From: Paenibacillus lupini | GTDB lineage: Bacteria; Bacillota; Bacilli; Paenibacillales; Paenibacillaceae | Assembly: GCF_011761355.1 (NCBI RefSeq) | Contig: NZ_JAASRW010000005.1 | Span: 496,001 to 560,000 of the forward strand | Length of the DNA stretch: 64,000 nt | Reading direction: 5' to 3' | The notes under the pieces: generated by a model | What the model was told of the DNA's origin: nothing | Databases searched by the model: none | The model's input: only the letters and a program-made list of their open reading frames with translations | Made by a program: the position numbers and the translations under genes | Shown here: positions 26,153 to 35,700 of the stretch, piece after piece | How the letters are laid out: each line of letters opens with the position of its first letter | Numbering within the stretch: the stretch's first letter is position 1

Positions 26153-26908
26153 ATGGGAAATGCTTATCAAATCCCTATACTGCTTGAACAACTAATGAGC
26201 TGGGAACGAGGGTTTTCACACGAAGTTGATTACTTAGAGACTCCAACAGGTCTTTATTTAGGAATAGATACTAAAGAAACAGGAGGGTATTTCTGTACAC
26301 CAGTGGACTCATATCCATTCGCACGTACAGGAGTTGATGGTATACATTACGCCTTTTTAACCGATTTTGGTCATGTTACAAATTTGGATGAAGCACCAGT
26401 CATTCGAGTTTCTCCGATGGATTCGGACCGTGTGAGTCTTGTTGCCCGAAATCTGCATGACTTTTTCGCTTTATACTTATTCGATGAACTTGTAACCATG
26501 AATGAGTATTCGAGTGAAGAGGAATATTTGGAATACGTTCGTAAGGAAGAAGCGAAGGATTTAAATTCCGAGTGGTTTGATCATGACCGTTGGAAACGAG
26601 AAAAAGCAATTGTACAAAACTCAATTTCTGAAACGTTTAACATATTTCCAATATCGAACCCTGTTCAATATATGCAGGAGATTCGGCTTGAACGTAGTCT
26701 TCAAGTATCAACCCTAACAAAGGATTCTTTAGGTATTGTGTTATCAAAAGTAATACCAGGTGAAAGTGAGGTACTGATAGCTTCCGTTCGGGATTTTCAG
26801 TATTCGGCTTGTTTTGACAGAGCTATTATTGAGCCTCTCGCTAAGGAGCTTGTTCAATTGGGATTCATCCATGAGGCACAGTCTTTACTTGCTCGAATGC
26901 TGCAATAA
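26153..26908 (+). CDS. Hypothetical protein
   Basis: A soluble 251-residue protein that I do not recognise. It has no signal peptide or membrane segment. A long acidic stretch near 120-150 (EYSSEEEYLEYVRKEEAKDL) precedes a basic region. A GAGG site lies before the ATG. It is a single gene between the divergent MerR gene and a terminator shared with the trhO operon. The general look (acidic, soluble, about 250 residues) recalls SMI1/KNR4-type proteins, but no family motif confirms this. Confidence 0.7.
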   Translation: MGNAYQIPILLEQLMSWERGFSHEVDYLETPTGLYLGIDTKETGGYFCTPVDSYPFARTGVDGIHYAFLTDFGHVTNLDEAPVIRVSPMDSDRVSLVARNLHDFFALYLFDELVTMNEYSSEEEYLEYVRKEEAKDLNSEWFDHDRWKREKAIVQNSISETFNIFPISNPVQYMQEIRLERSLQVSTLTKDSLGIVLSKVIPGESEVLIASVRDFQYSACFDRAIIEPLAKELVQLGFIHEAQSLLARMLQ

Positions 26909-26914
26909 CCCGAT

Positions 26915-26950
26915 CAAAAAAAACGCCACAGGAATGATCCTGTGGCGTTC
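26915..26950. terminator. Bidirectional terminator between the hypothetical gene and the trhO operon
   Basis: A perfect stem, AACGCCACAGGA with its complement, loop ATGA, with eight A on the left giving a T-run for the minus strand. Confidence 0.9.
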
Positions 26951-26961
26951 CTTATATAACA

Positions 26962-27855
26962 TTAGCTCACTTTACACTCGTCCGAACAATGACCTTCATG
27001 CTCTGCTTCACATTCCTCGCAGCAGATGTGGCGCTGGTCGCATGTGACATTCTTGCAGTTGACGTAACGGTCTTCCGGCTTGCCGCAATGATGGCATTTG
27101 CCAATGATAACATCCTCATCCGTCCGGTTAATTGGCACTGAGATACGATCATCAAAGACATAACATTTGCCGTCCCAGAGACGACCTTTTACTTCTTCAT
27201 CTTTGCCGTACGTCACGATGCCGCCTTCCAACTGGGCAACATTAGAGAAGCCTTCTTCAAGAAGAACAGCTGTCAGCGTCTCGCAGCGAATACCACCCGT
27301 GCAATACGTTAAGATAGGCTTATTCTTCGCATCTTCAGGCAGATTCTTGCGAATCCATTCCGGGAACTCACGGAACGACTCGACGGTAGGGCGAATCGCA
27401 CCACGGAAGTGGCCGATATCATATTCGTAATCATTCCGTCCGTCAACGACAATCACATCTTCATGCTGAAGCTGATCGTAGAACTCCTTGGGTGACAAGC
27501 GTTTGCCAGTCTTCACATTCGGGTCAAGCTTCTTGTCATAACGCAGGGTTACTAACTCTTTCTTATGACGGACGAACAGCTTCTTGAATACGTGGCCGTC
27601 CGAATCATCAATCTTATAGGTAATGTCTTTAAAGAGCGGATGCTCATTCATATACGCCATATAAGCATCGGTTTGCTCAATTGTCCCGGAGCAAGTACCA
27701 TTAATGCCTTGCTCAGAGATGAGAATGCGGCCCTTCACGCCAAGCTGCTTGCAGAAGCGCAGATGCTCAGCGGTCAATTGCTCGGGATTTTCCACATGCA
27801 CATATTTATAATAGAGCAAAATGCGGTAAGATTTATTTTCGATAGTATCGGTCAT
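26962..27855 (-). CDS. trhO: tRNA uridine(34) hydroxylase, copy 1
   Basis: A rhodanese-fold enzyme that hydroxylates U34 of tRNA using oxygen (TrhO family, formerly YceA/YbfQ). The ATG at 27855 follows GGAGAG; the longer TTG frame overlaps the DUF1450 gene. 297 residues: an acylphosphatase-like N-terminus (EQGINGTCSGT), the rhodanese domain with active Cys in LTYCTGGIRCE, and a Cys-rich C-terminus (CHHCGKPEDRYVNCKNVTC, more Cys after). It is very similar throughout to the gene at 28121-29044 and lies in the same operon. Confidence 0.93.
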   Translation of the reverse strand: MTDTIENKSYRILLYYKYVHVENPEQLTAEHLRFCKQLGVKGRILISEQGINGTCSGTIEQTDAYMAYMNEHPLFKDITYKIDDSDGHVFKKLFVRHKKELVTLRYDKKLDPNVKTGKRLSPKEFYDQLQHEDVIVVDGRNDYEYDIGHFRGAIRPTVESFREFPEWIRKNLPEDAKNKPILTYCTGGIRCETLTAVLLEEGFSNVAQLEGGIVTYGKDEEVKGRLWDGKCYVFDDRISVPINRTDEDVIIGKCHHCGKPEDRYVNCKNVTCDQRHICCEECEAEHEGHCSDECKVS

Positions 27856-27859
27856 TGGC

Positions 27860-28114
27860 TTACTCTCCAAAAAACTGTTTGATTTCCTCTTGCACAGCTT
27901 CTTCTACCTGCTTGAGGCATTCTTCCTTCGTATCCGCATAGATACGGTTCTCATTCACCATGGCATACGGTCTTGCCCGGCACAAATTACACATATTCAA
28001 GCAATCCGTGCGCATGACTGCCGCTTCCGGGAATTTATCTTCAATCTCCTCAAGTGGCAGCAGTGCCATCTCGTTACGGGTACATACCTCGACGACAACA
28101 AGCCCTAGTCCCAT
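27860..28114 (-). CDS. DUF1450 family protein (YuzB-like)
   Basis: An 84-residue protein with a Cys pair in DCLNMCNLCRARPYAM and an N-terminal VVEVCTRNE, typical of DUF1450/YuzB. The four cysteines suggest a thioredoxin-like ferredoxin or metal/cluster-binding fold. Its ribosome site overlaps the end of the upstream trhO gene, and its stop is 4 nt before the next trhO start. Placement between two trhO genes suggests a partner role in tRNA modification, which is inference only. Confidence 0.85.
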   Translation of the reverse strand: MGLGLVVVEVCTRNEMALLPLEEIEDKFPEAAVMRTDCLNMCNLCRARPYAMVNENRIYADTKEECLKQVEEAVQEEIKQFFGE

Positions 28115-28120
28115 CTTTTA

Positions 28121-29044
28121 TCACCGACCTGATAAAACTTTTAATTGACGTTTTGGTTCGTCATTCACTTTACACTCTGGCGAGCAGTAGCTCTCATGCT
28201 CAGCTTCACACTCAGGGCAGCAAATATGCTTACGGTGGCAAAGGTCGTCCGCACAGTTGATGTAGCGGTCTTCTGCTTTGCCGCAATGATAGCACTTGCC
28301 GACGATAATATCCTCGTCCGTCCGATTAATCGGTACGGAAATACGCTCATCAAACACATAACATTTGCCGTCCCATAGATGGCCTTTTACTTCTTCATCT
28401 TTACCATAAGTGACAATGCCGCCATCCAATTGAGCAACATCAGAGAAGCCTTCTTCAAGAAGTACGGCTGTCAAAGTCTCACAGCGGATACCGCCTGTAC
28501 AATAGGTCAGGACGGTTTTGTCCTTTGCATCTTCAGGCAGGTTTTTGCGAAGCCATTCCGGAAACTCACGGAACGATTCAACCGTAGGACGGATCGCACC
28601 ACGGAAATGGCCAATATCATATTCATAATCGTTGCGGCCGTCGATAATAATAACGTCATCACGCTGCAACTGCTCGTGGAATTCTTTCGGCGACAGGTGT
28701 TTACCTGTACGTACATTCGGATCAAGCTTCTTATCATAACGAAGGGTAACAAGCTCCTTCTTATGACGAACGAAGATTTTTTTGAACACATGCCCTTCGG
28801 ATTCATCAATTTTGTAGACCATGTCTGCGAACAGCGGATTGCTGCGCATATGCGCGATGTAAGCATCTGTCTGTTCAATTGTACCGGAGCAGGTGCCGTT
28901 AATGCCTTGCTCGGAGATGAGAATGCGGCCTTTTACACCAAGATCTTTACAGAATTGAAGATGCTCAGCTGTAAGCTCTTCAGGGTTGTCTATATGCACG
29001 TACTTATAGTACAAAAGAATACGATAAGGTTTGTTTTCGCTCAT
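28121..29044 (-). CDS. trhO: tRNA uridine(34) hydroxylase, copy 2
   Basis: First gene of the three-gene operon. The ATG at 29044 has GGAGCG upstream, giving 307 residues. It has the same domains as copy 1: EQGINGTCSGT, rhodanese loop LTYCTGGIRCE, and a Cys-rich tail (CYHCGKAEDRYINCADDLC). The C-terminus is about ten residues longer (ending KRQLKVLSGR). Both copies keep the catalytic Cys, so both are probably active. The pair most likely arose by tandem duplication around the DUF1450 gene. Confidence 0.93.
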   Translation of the reverse strand: MSENKPYRILLYYKYVHIDNPEELTAEHLQFCKDLGVKGRILISEQGINGTCSGTIEQTDAYIAHMRSNPLFADMVYKIDESEGHVFKKIFVRHKKELVTLRYDKKLDPNVRTGKHLSPKEFHEQLQRDDVIIIDGRNDYEYDIGHFRGAIRPTVESFREFPEWLRKNLPEDAKDKTVLTYCTGGIRCETLTAVLLEEGFSDVAQLDGGIVTYGKDEEVKGHLWDGKCYVFDERISVPINRTDEDIIVGKCYHCGKAEDRYINCADDLCHRKHICCPECEAEHESYCSPECKVNDEPKRQLKVLSGR

Positions 29045-29144
29045 GTCTAACGCTCCATTATTTAAGATTATCATTATATGTTAAAACTCTTAAATCACTT
29101 AGTCAACAACGAACAAGCGATACTTCTTGTCTAAATCAAGGTAT

Positions 29145-30038
29145 TTATTGGGCCATTACCTCTTTCAGGAAAATGGAGGAACTGGCTGGCAATGTTGCAT
29201 CTTTCCTTGTGACGACACCAATGGCACGTGTAGGCAGCGCCTCAAGCAATTGAACTTCGAATAACGTACCGTTATCCAGCTCCTGCTGAGCAAATCTACG
29301 GGTAATAAAAGCAGTCCCATAACCTCGCTGCGTGAACTCGATAATCATCTCCGTACTAGTCAGTTCAATGTCCGGCTCCTTATATATGCCATGAGCAGCA
29401 AGCCAATGCTCGACAAACAAACGCGTACTGCTGCCTGCCGTGGGTAATAATAAAGGAAGCTTAAGCAGTTCCCGAACGGAAATTGGTTCAGCGGCAAGCT
29501 CTCGGTATGCTTGACCAACTAAGAAACAATCTTGAATAGCCATTAGGGGCTGAATAGCAAGCTCTTGATCGTCAAATGGCAGATGCACGAAGCCTAGATC
29601 AATATTTTCTTCCTTTAACTGCTTGGAAATTTCATTTGTCTTGCTTTGTTGGAGACGGATCCGAACCTGCGGATGCTCAGCATGAAATTTATCAATATAA
29701 GGCAGAAGAATATGTTTAATAATTGGACCACTTGCGCCTATACGAAGTTCACCGCCATGTAGATTGGCAAGCTCGAGCAGCTTACGTTCGCCACGCTCAA
29801 TAAGCTGGAATGATTGCTCGATATAATCGAACAGTGCTTTGCCTTCAATAGTAAGCTTGACTCCTTTAGAGCCACGGTCAAATAATTTGACGCCAAGTGA
29901 ATCCTCAAGCTGCTTGATGGCATAGCTAACTGACGGCTGAGTAACGTGAAGAATTTGAGCCGCCTTTGTGAAGTTGCCTGTTCTTGCCGTGTACAAAAAA
30001 ATACGGTAGCTTTCCAAGTTATTTAATCCGTTTGGCAT
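29145..30038 (-). CDS. LysR-family transcriptional regulator
   Basis: A 297-residue regulator with an N-terminal winged helix (LESYRIFLYTARTGNFTKAA, then TQPSVSYAIKQLE) and a periplasmic-binding-like effector domain. It is divergent from aroC with about 105 nt between starts, so aroC or its intermediates are the obvious candidate target and effector. The effector is not identifiable from sequence. Confidence 0.9.
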   Translation of the reverse strand: MPNGLNNLESYRIFLYTARTGNFTKAAQILHVTQPSVSYAIKQLEDSLGVKLFDRGSKGVKLTIEGKALFDYIEQSFQLIERGERKLLELANLHGGELRIGASGPIIKHILLPYIDKFHAEHPQVRIRLQQSKTNEISKQLKEENIDLGFVHLPFDDQELAIQPLMAIQDCFLVGQAYRELAAEPISVRELLKLPLLLPTAGSSTRLFVEHWLAAHGIYKEPDIELTSTEMIIEFTQRGYGTAFITRRFAQQELDNGTLFEVQLLEALPTRAIGVVTRKDATLPASSSIFLKEVMAQ

Positions 30039-30145
30039 AAACCCTCTCTATCGCAAGGCTATTGTATTGTGATTTCATTTATTGCTCTTTTGAAATTATA
30101 ATGAATTTAATCGAGATAGTCAAAAGAGAAAGGTTGGTTTTTTAT

Positions 30146-31201
30146 ATGTCAGGAAGCAGCTTTGGCACTCATTTCAAAATGACCACGTTTGGCGAATCAC
30201 ATGGCGAGGCAGTAGGCGTTATTATTGACGGTGTCACTCCAGGAGTTGAACTTACAGAAGCAGATATTCAAGTGCAAATGGACCGCCGTAAGCCAGGTCA
30301 ATCCTCGGTTACTACACCACGTAAGGAATATGATATTATCCGCATTTTGTCTGGTGTATTCGAAGGCAAAACAACAGGCGCACCGCTTGCTGTTATGCTG
30401 AACAACACCGACATGAAATCGAAGGATTATGAGTCGAATCGTCGTTTGTTCCGTCCTGGTCATGCGGATTTCACTTATGTCCAAAAATATGGTCACCGCG
30501 ACCATCGTGGAAGTGGACGTGCATCTGGCCGTGAAACGGCTGGTCGTGTGGCAGCTGGTGCGATTGCACGCAAATTGCTGGAAAGACGCGGCGTATCCAT
30601 CGTTGCTTATACGAAAGAAGCTGGTGGTATTAAATGTGAGACACTTGATGAATCCATCATTGAAAAAAATCCAATGCGTGCAGGTGATCTGAATGCGGCG
30701 GAGAGAATGGTCAAACGTGTGGAAGAGCTGGCGGCAGCAGGCAACAGCTGCGGCGGTGTTGTAGAGTGTATCATCCGCGGCGTGAAGCCGGGGATTGGCG
30801 AGCCGGCATTTGATAAGCTGGATGCAGAACTGGCGAAAGCGATGCTGTCCATTGGTGCGGTAAAAGGTATCGAATTTGGCGCAGGCTTTGCAGCTACAAC
30901 GATGCTTGGCAGCGAGCATAATGATGAAATGGACGCAAATGGCTTTTTGACTAACAATGCTGGCGGTATTGTTGGTGGGATCAGCACGGGTCAAGATATT
31001 ATTTTCCGTATCGCGGTTAAACCAACCTCTTCGATCTCGCTGCCGCAGCAAACGGTTGACGAAGAAGGTACGGAGCATACAATTGAAACGATTGGCCGTC
31101 ATGATCCGTGTATCTGCCCTCGTGTTGTGCCAGTAGTGGAAGCGATGGCCTGCATGGTTGTTGAAGATTTGTACAAGCGCAATACCGCTCTTCATGATTA
31201 A
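30146..31201 (+). CDS. aroC: Chorismate synthase
   Basis: Converts 5-enolpyruvylshikimate 3-phosphate to chorismate, needing reduced FMN. The ATG at 30146 gives 351 residues; the frame is open from 30062 without a ribosome site. Signatures are FGESHGEAVGVIIDG, RPGHADFTYVQKYGHRDHRG and GRETAGRVAAGAIARK. It resembles the E. coli type (start FGTHFKMTTFGESHGEAVG) rather than the longer Bacillus AroF type (about 390 residues, RYLTAGESHG). No other shikimate gene is adjacent, so it may be a second, separately controlled enzyme. Confidence 0.93.
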   Translation: MSGSSFGTHFKMTTFGESHGEAVGVIIDGVTPGVELTEADIQVQMDRRKPGQSSVTTPRKEYDIIRILSGVFEGKTTGAPLAVMLNNTDMKSKDYESNRRLFRPGHADFTYVQKYGHRDHRGSGRASGRETAGRVAAGAIARKLLERRGVSIVAYTKEAGGIKCETLDESIIEKNPMRAGDLNAAERMVKRVEELAAAGNSCGGVVECIIRGVKPGIGEPAFDKLDAELAKAMLSIGAVKGIEFGAGFAATTMLGSEHNDEMDANGFLTNNAGGIVGGISTGQDIIFRIAVKPTSSISLPQQTVDEEGTEHTIETIGRHDPCICPRVVPVVEAMACMVVEDLYKRNTALHD

Positions 31202-31289
31202 TTATCAATAATTAATACAACCCTTGTGAAAAATAAACTATAATGATTGTTATTATGGTTTATCTTGCAAGAAAGAAGGGGAATTGGAT

Positions 31290-31973
31290 TTGACGCCGTT
31301 TGAATTTTTAACTACATTGCTGTCCATTGTATTTATTGATCTTATTCTGGCTGGCGATAATGCGATTGTTATCGGTATGGCAGCGAAGAGACTGCCGAAA
31401 GAGCAGCAAAAAAAAGCGATCCTATATGGGACATTTGGGGCGATATTGCTTCGAATTGTTGCAACTTTACTTGTTGTTTACTTACTCGATATTCCTTGGC
31501 TGCTTGCTGCAGGGGGAATCGTACTTCTGTGGATCGCATACAAGCTGCTTGTACAGGAAGAGGACCATGGCAACATTAAAGCAGGTAACACGCTGTGGGC
31601 TTCTGTGTGGACGATCGTCATTGCAGATGCCGCAATGGGACTTGATAACGTTATTGCAGTAGCGGGAGCTGCAGGTGGCCATAAGCTGCTTGTGATCATC
31701 GGTCTCTTGATCAGTATTCCTATCGTGGTATGGGGAAGCACCTTGTTTATTAAGCTTCTGAGCAAGTTCCCTTGGATCATCTATGCGGGCTCGGCTGTAC
31801 TGGCTTACACCGCTTCGAAGATGATTACCCATGAGCCAGCTTGGAAAGATTGGTTCGACGATAATCAAGTTATCAGATGGCTTATTATTGCCATTGCAGT
31901 TGTAGCTGTGCTTGGAGCCGGCTTATGGACAAACGAATGGAAGAAGAAGCATCCAACAACAGCACATGAATAA
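31290..31973 (+). CDS. TerC family membrane protein (YjbE-like)
   Basis: A 227-residue membrane protein with about seven hydrophobic segments and the family motifs FIDLILAGDNAIVIGMAA and DAAMGLDNVIAVAGAA, whose Asp residues sit in membrane helices. Members support manganese export or metal loading of secreted enzymes. A TTG at 31290 has AAGGGG eight nt upstream; the TTG at 31284 is too close to it. No yybP-ykoY type riboswitch is visible in the 90-nt leader. A strong terminator follows. Confidence 0.88.
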   Translation: MTPFEFLTTLLSIVFIDLILAGDNAIVIGMAAKRLPKEQQKKAILYGTFGAILLRIVATLLVVYLLDIPWLLAAGGIVLLWIAYKLLVQEEDHGNIKAGNTLWASVWTIVIADAAMGLDNVIAVAGAAGGHKLLVIIGLLISIPIVVWGSTLFIKLLSKFPWIIYAGSAVLAYTASKMITHEPAWKDWFDDNQVIRWLIIAIAVVAVLGAGLWTNEWKKKHPTTAHE

Positions 31974-31983
31974 AAAATAAAGG

Positions 31984-32026
31984 GCTGTCCTAAGAGCAGA
32001 TTTACTGCTTTTGGACAGCTTTTTTG
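31984..32026 (+). terminator. Terminator after the TerC gene
   Basis: GCTGTCC-A/T-AGAGCAG pairs with CTGCTTTTGGACAGC, followed by six T. Confidence 0.88.
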
Positions 32027-32099
32027 TGCCTGTACGTGCAACTTTGTTTCATATGAAGCGTCTTGGAATAGAAAAGGAAAATAAAGGGAGGTGGGCGCT

Positions 32100-32531
32100 T
32101 TGAAGTTAAAAATAGCAGCTCTTATCGTCATTCTAATTATGCTGACCGGATGTACGGAAGATAAGAAGGAACAAGTTGTAATTGGTAATCAACTACATAT
32201 TGCTTATCTGAAGGATTACGGGTGGAGTATTGATCGGTTTGGCTCAGAAATCAAATACGCAGCGGGAACTTTATGTGATTATAAAGAGCATATGGATACT
32301 ATACGAACTCAGGGGCAAATGGATTTGACTCCATTTCTTAACCAGGAAGTTATAGAAACCGGATATATATTGAAGGAGAAAACAAAGCAATATAATCAGA
32401 TTGTAGGTTACATTTTAGAATCACACGAAGAGATTATAGGTGGTAATTTGGAATTTAATAACGAGGTCGAACAAGCGGATGGAACCATTCGAGTAGACTC
32501 GGGTAAAATAACGCCGATGAAAATGCACTGA
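32100..32531 (+). CDS. Small hypothetical lipoprotein
   Basis: A 143-residue protein starting at TTG 32100, eight nt after GGGAGG. The signal peptide KLKIAALIVILIMLTGCTED has a lipobox (LTGC), so it is anchored to the outer face of the membrane. The mature part of about 125 residues shows no family I recognise. It stands alone between the TerC gene and the rhamnogalacturonan lyase gene. Confidence 0.75.
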   Translation: MKLKIAALIVILIMLTGCTEDKKEQVVIGNQLHIAYLKDYGWSIDRFGSEIKYAAGTLCDYKEHMDTIRTQGQMDLTPFLNQEVIETGYILKEKTKQYNQIVGYILESHEEIIGGNLEFNNEVEQADGTIRVDSGKITPMKMH

Positions 32532-32729
32532 TTTTTAAAGGTTTAGTACTGAAATTTGAGTAGAGATTTCCAAGTAAATCCCCTATGATAGGGCTGGTCC
32601 ACATTCAACGAGAAGAAAGTGCATAGTGAAATTCATGTAACAGTATTAGACATCGGATAAGAAAGGAGGAGCTTGACCGGGATCCCCATCTTTACCTATG
32701 GCAGTTACAATGAATGGAGGCTGAATTTG

Positions 32730-35700
32730 ATGCATTTTTCACGGAAAAGATCGGCTTATTCCAAGCTGTTAATAGCTTTAATGGTCTTTACTTTATTAGT
32801 CCCTTTGAATATCGCTCCTGCTTATGCGGCAGATGCGGCTGTTGTGAATGAGGATTTCTCTACATATCCATTAGGCCCGCTCACAATTGGAAGCGGTAAC
32901 AATTGGACGAAGGAAGGAACTGCACCTGTTGTCGAAGTCAAGAATGATCAGGGAGCAGACCGCACCTATGCCGCTATCAGCCATGATCTGACTGGTTCCT
33001 CTTATTTCGGTCAACGATTTGCTCCTCAGACCGGAGGTATGATTCTACAATTCGATATCAATATGCCAACAAGCAAAGGCGGAACCTTCTGGGTAATGGA
33101 AGGGAAGGTTAACGCGACTAATGCTGCAGTCACTCGCTTCCAGATGGATGCGGGGATTTTCAAACGCTATAATGGTCCAACCCTCGTCACCTACGACTCT
33201 ACGCACTGGTATCGTTTTATGATGATCTACAATATCCCGAAAAAGAAATATGCTTTGAGCATCGTAGATTTGAATACGGGTGAAACCGTGAGCTCGAATG
33301 AAGATTTCTACAGTGCAAGGGAAAGAATAAGCAGCTTTGGCTTCTTCACCAATGCTGGCGGCGGCCGTTACAATCTGGCTAACGTAAAGGTGACTTCGCT
33401 TGATCTTGCTCTGTCGGATTTGCAGCTTAGCGCTGACGACTTTGTTCCTTCTTTCTCTTTTGACCCAACGAATGAGAACTACAGCTTTGATGTGCCATAC
33501 TCCTCGAATGATCTGACAGTTACTCCAACAGCAAGCAACGCTGATGGTGTCAATCTCAAAGTAGGGAATTCAAGTGTAGCAAGCGGAGATCCAATTACCG
33601 TACCGTTAACGGTACCTTCAACAACGGTTGACGTAACCGTGAGTTCGAACGATTATACGGATGTATCCCGAACGTATACGCTACAAGTTAATAAGCTGGA
33701 CAAGGCCCCTGCTGTAACGGATGTTTCGGCGGAAGGGCATGATGGCAAAGTGCAAATCGGCTGGAAAGCGCCTCTTGATCCTGCCTATAAAGCTGCGAAT
33801 ATCTACATTGTGAAATCAGATGGTTCAGAACTACTTGCTGCTACTGTTCCTAAAGGCGAGTACATTGCTTCTATTGACGGATTGGAGAACGAAACGGCTT
33901 ATACCTTTAAAGTAACAGGTGTGTATGCTTATGACGGTGAAGGCGATACGGAGTCTGCGGCGGTCAGTATAAGCGAGACGCCTAAGCAGGTTCCAGCTAG
34001 ACAAATGGAGGATTTGGGTAGAGGACTAGTAGCGATTGAAGAAGATGGTCAGATCTTTGTTTCCTGGCGTCTCCTTGGTACAGAGCCCGACAATCTCGGA
34101 TTCAATCTGTATCGTAATGGCGTCAAAATCAACGCTGCTCCCATTCAAACCAGCACCAATTATGTTGATGAGAATGGAACTTCGGATTCTTCTTACTACG
34201 TTCGTGCAGTGCTGAACGGTACGGAACAGGAGCCTTCTGAGACGGTAACACCATGGGACACCAACTACCTCACCGTACCGATTGAAAAGCCTGCCGATGG
34301 CGTAACAAGTGTTGGCGAGGCTTATACTTACCGCGCGAATGATGCGTCCGTAGGTGATCTAGATGGAGACGGAACTTACGAAATTGTACTGAAATGGGAT
34401 CCAAGCAACTCGAAAGATAACTCCCAATCGGGTATTACAGGCAATACTTATTTGGATGCTTACAAAATGGACGGCACACGTCTGTGGAGAATTGATATGG
34501 GTCCAAACATTCGCTCTGGTGCACATTATTTGCAGCCAATGGTTTATGACTTGGATGGAGACGGTAAAGCAGAAGTAGCAGCTCGGACAGCTGACGGAAC
34601 CATTGACGGTACCGGAACTGTTATTGGCGATGCAGCAGCGGATTATCGCAATGACGGCGGTTATGTACTGGAAGGTCCGGAATATTTCACGATATTCGAA
34701 GGATCAACCGGCAAAGCACTTGCTACGGAAGATTATGATCCGCCAAGAGGCAATATCGGAGACTGGGGAGATACGTACGGTAACCGGATTGACCGGTTTG
34801 GCGCAGCGATTGCCTATTTGGATGGACAGCGTCCAAGCCTTATTTTGCAACGTGGTTATTATACTCGAATGGTGCTTGTCGCTTACAACTGGAGAGATGG
34901 TGAGCTGAGCAAAGTATGGAAATATGATTCTCCGAATCCTGGATACGGGCAGGGGAACCATCAGCTTAGCGTGGGTGATGTAGATGCCGACGGCAAGGAT
35001 GAGATCATTACCGGCAATACAGCTGTAGATGATGACGGCACTTTACTATGGAGCACTAAGCTCGGTCATGGCGATGCCATGCATCTAGGCGACTTGATTC
35101 CTTCACATCTGGGCCTTGAGTTGTGGACAGTGCAGGAAGAGACAGGCAGCCCATACTCGGCAACGATGATTGATGCACGGACAGGTACACCGTTATATGG
35201 ACAGCCTCAGGTTGGCGCGGATACGGGTAGGGGATTGTCGGCTGATGTAGACCCAAGATATGAAGGTGAAGAATCCTGGGCCATTGATGCAACGAAGTCG
35301 GCAGCTACGGAAAGCAATCTGAACGGCTTCATGTACAATGCAGAAGGTAAGAAAATATCGACCGTAATCCCGACTTCTAACTTTGCCATCTGGTGGGACG
35401 GCGATTTGAGCCGTGAGCTTCTGGATCATGATTGGAATGCGGCTACCGGTAACGGTGTTCCGAGGATTGATAAGTGGGATTATGAGAACAATCAGCTCGA
35501 TCGACTTGAGACTTTTAGCGGTACATTTTCCAATAACGGGACAAAAGGTAACCCCTCTCTGCAAGCCGATCTTCTTGGCGACTGGAGAGAAGAGGTTGTT
35601 GTTAGAACGGAAGACAGTAGCGCGCTTCGTATCTATTCCACAACAGCTGTAACGGATCAGAAGATACGTACACTGATGCACGACCCGATATACAGGCTGG

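Noticed and set aside
31202..31289. Manganese (yybP-ykoY) riboswitch before the TerC gene
   Set aside because: The leader is under 90 nt and none of the conserved riboswitch blocks is visible.
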